Source: Hordeum vulgare subsp. vulgare
Taxonomy: Eukaryota; Streptophyta; Magnoliopsida; Poales; Poaceae
Assembly: GCF_904849725.1 (NCBI RefSeq)
Contig: NC_058522.1
Location: 458,120,844 to 458,184,843, forward strand
DNA length: 64,000 nt
Direction of reading: 5' to 3'
Made by a program: the position numbers and the translations under genes. Shown piece after piece: positions 56,243-64,000 of the stretch (the stretch's first letter is position 1; every line of letters starts with the position of its first letter). The notes under the pieces are model-generated. The model ran no database searches and was not told the origin of the DNA. It was given only the letters and a program-made list of their open reading frames with translations.

Positions 56243-58010
56243 TGTTGGGTAACGTAGCATAAATTCAAAATTTTCCTACGCATATTCAGATCTTCCTATG
56301 GAGAGACCAGCAATGAGAGAGGGGTAAGAGCATCTTCATAACTTTGAAGATTGCTAAGCGGAAGCGTTGCTAGAACGCGGTTGATGGAGTCGTACTCGTA
56401 GCGATTCTGATCTAGTGCCAAACAACGGCACCTCCGCGTTCAACACACGTGCAGCCCGGTGACGTCTCCCGCACCTTGATCCAGCAAGGAGGAGGGAGAG
56501 GTTGGGGAAGAACTCCAGCAACACGACGGCGTGGTGTCGATGGAGAGACGAGGTCTCCCGGCAGGGCTTCGCCAAGCACCGGCGGAGAGGAGGAGGAAGA
56601 AGAGCAGGGCTGCGCCGAGAGAGAGGGAAAAGCCGTGTGTCTCAATGGCCAAAAGTGCCCGATATATATAGGGGAAGGGGAGAGGGGGTGCCACCCCTAG
56701 GGTTCCCACCCTAGGGGGTGTAGAAGCCCCCCCAGATGGGAGGTGCGGTGGCCAGAAGGGGGAGGAGGGGGTGGCGCACCATCTGGTGGGCCTTAGGCCC
56801 ACCTAGCCTAGGGTTTGCCCCCCCCCCCTTTTCTCTCCCTTGCGCAATGGGCTGAGTGGGGAGGCGCACCAGCCCACCTAGGGGCTGGTTCCCACCCCCA
56901 CTTGGCCCATCTTATCTCCCGGGGTTGTTACCCCCCTTCGGTGGTCCCCCGGGGCCACCTCCGGTGGCCCCGGTGGTCCCGGTACGTTACCGGTGATGCC
57001 CGAAACACTTCCGGTATCCGAAACCATCCGTCCTATATATCAATATTTACCTCCGGACCATTCCAGAGCTCCTCGTGACGTCCGGGATCTCATCCGGGAC
57101 TCCGAACAACTTTTGGTAACCTCGTATAACAATTCCCTGTAACCCTAGCGTCATCGAACCTTAAGTGTGTAGACCCTACGGGTTTGGGAGACAGGCAGAC
57201 ATGACCGAGACACCTCTCTGGCCAATAACCATCAGCAGGGTCTGGATACCCATGGTGGCTCCCACTTGCTCCACGATGATCTCATCGGATGAACCACGAT
57301 GTCAAGGATTCAATCAATCCCGTATACGATTCCCTTTGTCTGTCGGTATAGAACTTGCTCGAGATTCGATCGTCGGTATACCTATACCTTGTTCAATCTC
57401 GTTACCGGTAAGTCTCTTTACTCGTTCCATAGCACGTCATCGTGTGACCAACTCCTTAGTCACATTGAGCTCATGATGATGTTCTACCGAGTGGGCCAAG
57501 AGATACCTCTCCGTCACACGGAGTGACAAATCCCGATATCGATTCGTACCAACCCAACAGACACTTTCGGAGGTACCCGTAGTGCACGTTTATAGTCACC
57601 CAGTTACGTTGTGACGTTTGATACACCCAAAGCACTCCTACGGTATCCGGGAGTTGCACAATCTCACGGTCAAAGGAAAAGATACTTGACGTTAGAAAAG
57701 CATTAGCATACGAACAATACGATCTAGTGCTAGGCTTAGGATTGGGTCTTGTCCATCACATCATTCTCCCAATGATGTGATCCCGTTATCAATGACATCT
57801 AATGCCCATGATCAGGAAACCATGATCATCTATTGACTAACGAGCTAGTCAACTAGAGGCTTGCTAGGGACACATTGTGATCTATTTATTCACACATGTA
57901 TTACTGTTTCCTGTTAATACAATTATAGCATGAACAATAGACGATTATCATGAACAAGGAAATATGATAATAACCATTTTATTATTGCCTCTAGGGCATA
58001 TTTCCAACAG
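56243..58010 (-). repeat. Element F 5' LTR
   Basis: A 1,768-bp LTR from TGTTGGAAATATGCCC (minus, 58010) to TACGTTACCCAACA (56243). Relative to the 3' LTR it has a longer C run at about 56818-56828 and a short CCGGTGG expansion near 56965. Confidence 0.9.
56663..56670 (-). promoter_or_regulatory. TATA box of F, 5' LTR
   Basis: TATATATA on the minus strand in the position expected for the U3 promoter; identical context at 49625. Confidence 0.55.
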
Positions 58011-58560
58011 CCTATTCCCAAATCCATTCATATATGGAAGGTCAAAGTTCTGTTAAGAATAAAGGTCTTCATGTAGTTTGTTCACAAAGAAGTTATTCTA
58101 ACAAAGGACAATTTGGCAAGACATAATTGGGCACACAACCAAAAATGCAGCTTCTGTCAAAATAATGAAACTATCACGCACCTCTTTCTCGATTGCCCTA
58201 TGGCTAAGCTATTGTGGCGTTCGCTCCATATTGCTTTCAATATCAGCCCTCCAGAAAGCGTAAACACGTTATTTGGGGTGCGGTTAAAGGGGGTAGACTT
58301 TGATTCAGCATAGCTTATTTGTTTGGGAGTTTGTGCACTACGTTGGGCTACATGAACTGCAAGAATGATTTGGTGTTTAATAGATATAGCTCTATCAAAT
58401 TTTTGCAGGTTATCTACAGGGCTAGTGCCATGATCCGTACGTGGTCCTTACTCACTCCTGCGGAAGCTAGGGAGCCTTTGGTTACTCGGTGTGCGTGCTG
58501 GGAGATGGTAGCTCGCATATCTTCAACCAGTTTGGATGGCGGTCCAGTAATAGGATAGGT
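58011..58560 (+). pseudogene. LINE ORF2 C-terminal zf-RVT piece
   Basis: The third LINE piece encodes PIPKSIHIWKVKVLLRIKVF, a TAG at 58074, FVHKEVILTKDNLARHNW and the zinc-binding pattern CSFCQNNETITHLFLDCP. A stop follows at 58314. The TSD match shows that it belongs to the LINE that starts at 15244. The 3' UTR continues to the A-rich tail at 58726-58733. Confidence 0.75.
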
Positions 58561-58736
58561 GGTTAGTCATCCAGGCCTATTGTTTTAACCGGTTGTGGCG
58601 CCCACGACACCTTGTATCTTTCATTTTTGGACTTGTTGTATTTCGTTTGGACTAGTTTCAGATTGCTTTACTAAAGGGTTGTATGCATCGCTTGATGCAA
58701 AGGCCGGGGCGTCGCCTCCTTTTCTAAAAAAACTCC

Positions 58737-58749
58737 TGAGATAACAAGA
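58737..58749. repeat. Right target-site duplication of the LINE nest
   Basis: TGAGATAACAAGA directly follows the LINE tail and is identical to 15231-15243. Confidence 0.9.
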
Positions 58750-59130
58750 CAGATGCATGCAATTTCAAGTAATATTCCCAACAAAGCTAATGCAGTTCTG
58801 GTAAATATTACAAAGATGATCAATTGTTTTACAACAAATCATTAACACAAAATGTTTTACTTTTGTCAGTTACAGCTGCATATTTCCAAAAGTACCTTGA
58901 AGAGAAGATACAAACTACCACAACATGCTCACACGCATTCATGAGGTATCTATAAAAAAATGAATGCATGATGACTATCGTAAACTGCAAATACAAGAGG
59001 CGAAGATTTCAGGTACTACGTGTATAATTGCAATAGTAGTTCCTAAAGTTACTTCAAATCGGGGAAGCTGTATATTAGAGTTCAGTGATTAGTACCAAAA
59101 AATTGTGAGACATGACGGACTATCAAATAA
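58750..59130. other. Right flank of the LINE nest, no gene seen
   Basis: AT-rich sequence without ORFs or recognisable repeats. Together with DNA left of 15231 it represents the pre-insertion locus. Confidence 0.5.
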
Positions 59131-61961
59131 GGTTTTCGCCCTAATTTATAAATAAAGCAAACCGTCACATCACAACATCGACACAAGTTCAGCACACACA
59201 CACGCACGCACATAAGTATCACAAGACACTACCAAAGGGTTCCGTTGAGGACACAACTCAACAAGCCCTTAAGACACACACACACCCACACCCAAACAAA
59301 CAGCGGGAGGATGTAAAAGCCACATCAGGCTAATCTAGCTCTAGAGGAGGCGGCGGAAGTGGGGGCGCCATGCAGAGAGCCATCATACGAAGGTCGGCGA
59401 TGATGTTGTTGATGGCGTGTCGGTCGGAGGAGCGGCTAAGCGGCCGCCAGAGTTGTAGGAAACCACACATTTTAAAAACTGCGTCAGTGGCACGTCGTAG
59501 GGGCACCCGCTGAATCACAAGCTTGTTGCGAATAGTCCATAGAGCCCACGTGAGCACCCTTGGCCGACGAAGGGACGGACTGAATCTCCACGAACATGTC
59601 AGTGACATTGGTATTCCACCATTGGCCACCGATAGTTTTGTGAAAGCAACCCCAAAGGAATTGAGCAGTGACGCAAGTGAAGAAGATGTGATTGGAGTCC
59701 TCCAACACGTCGCACAGGGGACAGATCCTGTCTCCAGGGTCATTGCATTTGAGCACCTCTACCCCAGAGGGAACCCGGCCCCGGATCCATTGCCACATGA
59801 AGATTCTGATTTTGATTGGCAACCTAATGCCCCACACGTCGGTGAGGGCCTCCGGGGCAGACGACGGGGCGATGGCTAGGTACAGAGACCAAGCAGATAA
59901 GCGACCCGAGGGCTCCAGGCACCAAAACAGGTGGTATGCAGTGGTGTTGTTGTCGGGCGAGTGGAGGGCGATGCACTACAACATCTCATTCCAGGCCGCG
60001 AGCTCAGGCGGCCCGAAGGGGCGGCGAAACACGAGGCGCCCAAGATCCATAAGGGCGACCTCAACCAATGTCCTAGGCTCCACCATGATGGAGAATAAAA
60101 CCAGGAATCGAACGGTGAACTATGATTCACCAGCCCATTGATCATACCAAAACAGCGTGTTGGACCCGGATCCAATCGAGATGGAAGAGCCGATGCAAAG
60201 AACAGGGAGCAAGTGGATGACCGATTGCCAGAACTGCAAGCCTCCACAATGTTGGCAGAATGCCAACGGCTGGCCCTGAAGGTACTTGCTCCTAATAATG
60301 TCGAGCCAGAATCCACCGTCACCATTGGCAATCCTCCAAAGCCACTTAGTCAGCAAGGTGATGTTCAGGCGCTTGGACGACATGATCCCCAAACCACCCT
60401 GGTCACGGGGCTTGCAAATGTCGGGCCAGCTGACCATGTGGTATTTCTGCTTATCCCCCTCACCAACCCAATAAAATCTAGACTGGTACTTGGCAATCTC
60501 GTTATGCAAAGTCTCATGGAGACTATAGAAGCTCATCATGAAAATGAGAAGGCTCGACAAGGAGGAGTTGATGAGCATGGTTCTGGCCGCCTTGGATAAC
60601 CATCGGCCTTACCATGGTTCGATCCGGTGTTGGAGCTTAGACACCGTAGGTCATAGGTGAGCGACAGGGAGGTGCGAGTCACTAATGGGTACCCCCAGGT
60701 AGGAGGTGGGGAAGTACCCAGGCTGGTAGCTAAGGCGGCCGGCGATGAGGAGGGCCTCGTCGGGAGAGTGGCCAAGGATTATTACTTTTCTTTTTATGGA
60801 AGTTGATCTTGAGCCCCGACATCTCCTCAAAGCAAAGGAGGAGGAATTTGAGGTTGATAATATCATCCTCCGATCCCTCCACCGTGATAATGGTGTCATC
60901 CGCATATTGCAGGAGGGAAACCCTCCCCCTCCTACGAGATGAGCAACAACACCATGAATATGGCCGACCGCCTTGGCCTTATCGAGGATGACGGCAAGGG
61001 CGTCCACCACCATGTTAAACAAGAAGGGCGAGAAGGGATCTCCTTGCCTAACCCCACACTGGGTGCGGAAGTATGGCCCAGCCTCCCTGTTGATGTTAAC
61101 CGCGGTCCGGCCAGACGAAACCATCTGCAAAATGCGGGTCACCCACCGGTCATCAAAGCCCTTCCGTAGGAGCACTTCTTGAAGGTAGTCCCACGAGACG
61201 GTATCATAGGCCTTCTGGAAGTCGATCTTCACGAAGACTGCACGTTGTCGCCTAGTGCACACCTCGTGCATGACTTCATGGAAGACTAAGACCCCATCCA
61301 GGAAGAATCGGCCTTGGATGAAGGATGATTTATTAGGATGAGTAATACGGCCAGCCAGCTGGGTCACCCTTTTGGCGTACCCCTTAGCCAAGATATGGAA
61401 GATCACTTTGATCACCGTGATCGGCCTGAACTGGCGGATGTCAGAGGCCCCCGCCACCTTGGGAATAAGGGTAATGTTCCCAAAGTTGAGATGGGAGAGG
61501 TCAGTGGAACCCACGTAGAATTCCTCGAACAGAGCCATCACCTCTAGCTTGATCACATCCCAGAAGGTCTAGAAGAACTTCACCAGGAGGCCATCCGGTC
61601 CACGAGCAGAAGTGGGGTTCATACCCTTGATGGCCGCCCAGATCTTGTCATCAGAGAACGGAGCCGTTAGCGTCGCGTTCTCTGAATCGGATACGCGCTG
61701 GTGCATATCCCAGAAGGACTGGGCCAGGGACAACCCTCCTAGAGGGGAGGACGAGAATCGGGCTTTGAAAAAGTTGTGTACGCGCGCTCGAATCTCGGCG
61801 GGGCGCCGAAGTAGGGCCTCTCCATCCCAAAGGAGAGTGATGGAGTTGCGACAACGGCGGCCGTTCGCAATAGCCTGCAAATAGGCAGTGTTGGCATCGC
61901 CCCGTAGAACCCAGCGTTGGGTTCCACGCTAGCGCCAGAAAGCCTCCTCATCGGAGTAGAT
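59131..61961 (-). mobile_element. Second LINE, minus strand, interrupted by element A
   Basis: A minus-strand non-LTR element whose 3' end (TTTATAAATTAGGGCGAAAA) lies near 59131. The zf-RVT, thumb and RT regions run rightward to 61961, where element A begins. Endonuclease and ORF1 would lie beyond the right edge. The 3' UTR contains CA-rich microsatellites at 59193-59212 and 59272-59300. Confidence 0.8.
59330..61961 (-). pseudogene. LINE ORF2 fragment: RT to zf-RVT, broken
   Basis: From right to left: MQAIANGRRCRNSITLLWDG, IWAAIKGMNPTSARGPDGLL, a TAG at 61569, then RT motifs DIRQFRPITVIKVIFHILAK, FVKIDFQKAYDTVSWDYLQE and CGVRQGDPFSPFLFNMVVDA. A one-base shift in a G run near 60930 moves the catalytic QYADDTIITVEGSEDDI out of frame; a compensating shift near 60790 restores LGHSPDEALLIAGRLSYQPG. 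Later pieces give QSRFYWVGEGDKQKYHMVSW and the zinc-binding WGIRLPIKIRIFMWQW and CPLCDVLEDSNHIFFTC. It ends in a proline-rich PPLPPPPLELD. Multiple lesions make it inactive. Confidence 0.82.
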
Positions 61962-63354
61962 TGATACGTCTCCATCGTATCTACTTTTCCAAACTTTTTT
62001 GCCCTTGTTTTGGACTCTATTTTGCTTTATTTGAATGGAACTAACCCGGAGTGACGCTATTTTCAGCAGAATTACCATGGTGTTGTTTTTGCGCAGAAAT
62101 AAAAGTTCTCGGAATGACCTGGAAATTTACGAGGAATTTTTTTGGAATATATAAAAAATACTGGCGCAAGAATTACCTCGAGGGACGGAGCCTGGAGCCC
62201 ACAAGCCCAGAAGGCGCCACCCTGGCCGCGCCTAGCAGGCTTGTGGGGTCCTCGTGGCTCCGCCGCCTCCAACTCCAGCTCTATATATTCTCTCTCGCCC
62301 GGAAAAAAAATAAGAGAGAAGAGTTCATCGCGTTTTACGATACGGAGCCGCCGCCACCACCTGTTCTTCCTCTGTATGGCAGATCTGGAGTCCGTTCTGG
62401 GCTCCGGAGAGGGGGAATCGACGCCTTGGTCATCACCAACCATCCTTCATTGCCAATTCCATGATGCTCTTCATCGTTCGTGAGTAATATCATCGTAGGC
62501 TTGCTGGACGGTGATGGGTTGGATGAGATCTATCTTGTAATCGAGTTAGTTTTGATGGGGATTGATCCCTATTATCCACTATGTTCTGAGATTGATGTTG
62601 CTACTACTTTGCTATGCTTAATGCTTGTCACTAGGGCCTGAGTGCCATGATTTCAGACTTGAACCTATTATGTTTCCATCAATATATGTGTGTTCTTGAT
62701 CCTATCTTGCAAGTTGTAGTCACCTACTATGTGTTATGGCCCGGCAACCCCGGAGTGACCATAACTGGAACCACTCCCGGAGATGACCATAGTATGAGGA
62801 GTTCATGTATTCACTAAGTGCTAATGCTTTGTTCCGGTTCTCTATTAAAAGGAGACCTTAATATCCCTTAGTTTCAATTAGGACCCTGCTGACACGGGAG
62901 GGATGGACAATAGATGTCATGCAAGTTCTTTTCCATAAGCACGTATGACTATATACGGAATGCATGCCTACATTACATTGACGAACTAGAGCTAGTTACA
63001 TATCTCCCCTGTTATAACTGTTACATGATGAATGTCATCCGACATAATTATCCATCACTGATCCAATGCCTACGAGTTTTTCCTACTCGTCCTTGCTACG
63101 TTACTTTGCCGCTACTGCTGTCACTACTGCTGCTGTCACTAGTGCTACTGTTACCACTGCTACTGTTACTATCACAATACTTTGTTACTAAAACTTTGCT
63201 GCAGATACTAAGTCTTCAGGTGTGGTTGAATTGACAACTCAACTGCTAATACTCGAGAATATTATTTTGCTTCCCATTGTGTCGAATCAACAAATTTGGG
63301 TTGAATACTCTACCCTCGAAAACTGTTGCGATCCCCTATACTTGTGGGTTATCA
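61962..63354 (+). repeat. Element A 5' LTR
   Basis: 1,393 bp from TGATACGTCTCCATCG to TTGTGGGTTATCA, related to the LTRs of B and C. It contains CTCTATATATTCTC, a TATA-like site at about 62280, and GCTACTG/TGTCACT simple repeats at 63110-63170. Confidence 0.88.
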
Positions 63355-63365
63355 AGGCTATTTTC

Positions 63366-63383
63366 TAGCGCCGTTGCCGGGGA
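63366..63383 (+). other. Element A primer-binding site
   Basis: TAGCGCCGTTGCCGGGGA lies 11 bases after the LTR end. Its second base differs from the PBS of B. Confidence 0.8.
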
Positions 63384-63433
63384 GGCCTAGCTCTATTCTC
63401 CGAGTCACTTGGGATTTACGTCTGTTGATCACT

Positions 63434-64000
63434 ATGAGGAATCCGAGAGATCTAAAAACTAAAGTATTGCCCTCAACTACGAGGACATGTAAGGAACTAC
63501 CATCTAGCTCTGCAGTTGATTCACCTTCAGTTATGAGTAAGTTTGCGACACCACCACCTGCTAGAAATTCAGATGTGCCGCCCGTGCTTGATGATGCTAC
63601 TTCTGCTATCCATGATGCTTATGATGATGCTTTTCTTGATAGTGCTTTGACATTGGGTGCATTTCTTGATGCACAAATTGCTAGAGTTGCTGCTGAATGT
63701 GATGATACTTCTGAAACTGCTGAAATTATTGAAGTAGAACCTGTTGTTTCACCTGTTAGAACTAGCTCTCCTAGATATGAATTGCCTGATATACCTGAGG
63801 GTTATGTTATGGAGGGAGAGGTAGCTGAGGACTTTCTTGCTTGTAAGGATAGCTATGGTCTTGAGAATTTACTGCGCAAGTGGAAGAAAAAAATCTCTGA
63901 ATGTTAGAATGAAATACGATCCTAAGTTTGCTACTTCACCCATCTTTGTAACCGATAAGGATTATGAATTCTCTGTCAATCCCGAGTTAATCACTTTGGT
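63434..64000 (+). pseudogene. Element A gag, frameshifted and cut by window
   Basis: It starts MRNPRDLKTKVLPSTTRTCK and contains KFATPPPARNSDVPPVLDDA, LGAFLDAQIARVAAECDDTS and YVMEGEVAEDFLACKDSYGL. At the A run 63886-63892 (KWKKK) the frame shifts and stops at 63905. The other frame continues with RMKYDPKFATSPIFVTDKDY to the window edge, so one extra A is the likely lesion. Between VLDDA and LGAFLD there is almost none of the minisatellite seen in B and C. Confidence 0.75.

Larger units (their letters stand above)
49077..58010 (-). mobile_element. Element F: Angela/BARE-like Ty1-copia element plus extra leader
   Basis: In minus orientation: 5' LTR 58010-56243, PBS, leader, gag-pol 54972-50989, 3' LTR 50956-49205, then 128 bp (49204-49077) that repeat the PBS and leader found at 56242-56116. 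Gag precedes protease, integrase, RT and RNase H, which defines copia. The LTR start TGTTGGAAATATGCCCTAGA is that of the Angela/BARE/WIS group. The LTRs differ by few substitutions, so the insertion is fairly young. No TSD can be matched because the left boundary was lost. Confidence 0.88.
15244..58736 (+). mobile_element. LINE retrotransposon split into three pieces by nested LTR elements
   Basis: The surviving LINE pieces are 15244-17578 (5' region and ORF1), 25879-29314 (ORF1 end and ORF2 up to the region after the RT) and 58011-58736 (zf-RVT and 3' UTR ending CTAAAAAAACTCC). The 13-bp duplication TGAGATAACAAGA at 15231 and 58737 shows that all three belong to one insertion. Element E separates pieces one and two; the B/C/F block separates two and three. 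Part of ORF2 between the pieces, by comparison with other LINEs some 450 bp, is missing. The order ORF1 with CCHC knuckle, endonuclease, RT, zf-RVT is that of plant L1-type LINEs. Confidence 0.88.
61962..64000 (+). mobile_element. Element A: Athila-type Ty3 element, 5' end only
   Basis: A plus-strand element inserted into the second LINE; the right part lies outside the window. LTR, PBS and gag start are present and homologous to B and C. The TSD would start from TAGAT (61957-61961) and cannot be checked here. Its LTR lacks the PBS-like scraps seen in B and C. Confidence 0.85.

Noticed and set aside
59193..59300. CA-repeat clusters considered as a CRISPR-like or satellite array
   Set aside because: Simple ACAC microsatellites with no regular spacers; plant genome context.
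59523..60599. Plus-strand frames of 118-153 codons
   Set aside because: Antisense of the second LINE's ORF2.
1..64000. tRNA, rRNA, riboswitch, operon or bacterial promoter features
   Set aside because: None recognised by eye; the window is plant nuclear DNA dominated by transposons.

Overview
This is plant nuclear DNA from a grass genome, most likely a Triticeae cereal (wheat, Aegilops or barley type). The evidence is the Angela/BARE-like Ty1-copia LTRs, Athila-type Ty3-gypsy elements with grass-type LTRs, Stowaway and Tourist MITEs, and two GC-rich intron-containing genes. Family names are from memory; no database was searched.

Layout. (1) 1-10.3 kb is a small gene island with two genes transcribed divergently. 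On the minus strand is a DUF7036-type membrane protein gene (four exons in the window, 3' end cut off). On the plus strand is a complete six-exon COBRA-like (COBL) gene for a GPI-anchored cell-wall protein. A 2.16-kb PIF/Harbinger transposon with decayed transposase (TSD TAA) sits between them. (2) 10.3-15.2 kb holds a 5'-truncated LINE relic, a Stowaway MITE, a Tourist-like MITE, a 1.7-kb Harbinger-like element that shares a TAA with that MITE, and AT-rich DNA without recognisable genes. (3) 15.24-58.74 kb is a single LINE insertion bounded by the 13-bp target duplication TGAGATAACAAGA, blown up to 43.5 kb by later insertions. Element E (minus, 17.58-25.88 kb, TSD GCAGT) lies in its ORF1. Element B (plus, from 29.3 kb) lies in its ORF2. 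Element C (minus, 30.08-40.43 kb, TSD GTCAC) lies inside the 5' LTR of B. An Angela-like copia element F (minus) is fused to the broken 3' LTR of B. (4) 59.13-61.96 kb is a second LINE (minus) interrupted by element A (plus), which runs out of the window.

The two genes at the left end are the only host genes I can support. Elements A, B, C and E are Ty3 elements with an Asp-type primer-binding site (TGGCGCCGTTGCCGGGGA and variants). B, C and E encode gag, with protease in B and C, but no reverse transcriptase or integrase, so they look non-autonomous; A is cut off after part of gag. B and C carry a separate ATHILA ORF.

The most unusual observations concern B and C. The LTR of C ends in three tandem modules, each resembling a primer-binding site plus leader, and the TSD shows that this enlarged LTR was the one integrated. 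In both elements the ATHILA ORF is preceded by a diverged copy of the element's own LTR promoter region and a possible spliced leader, and is followed by a polypurine-tract-like motif. It therefore looks like an expression cassette inside the element.
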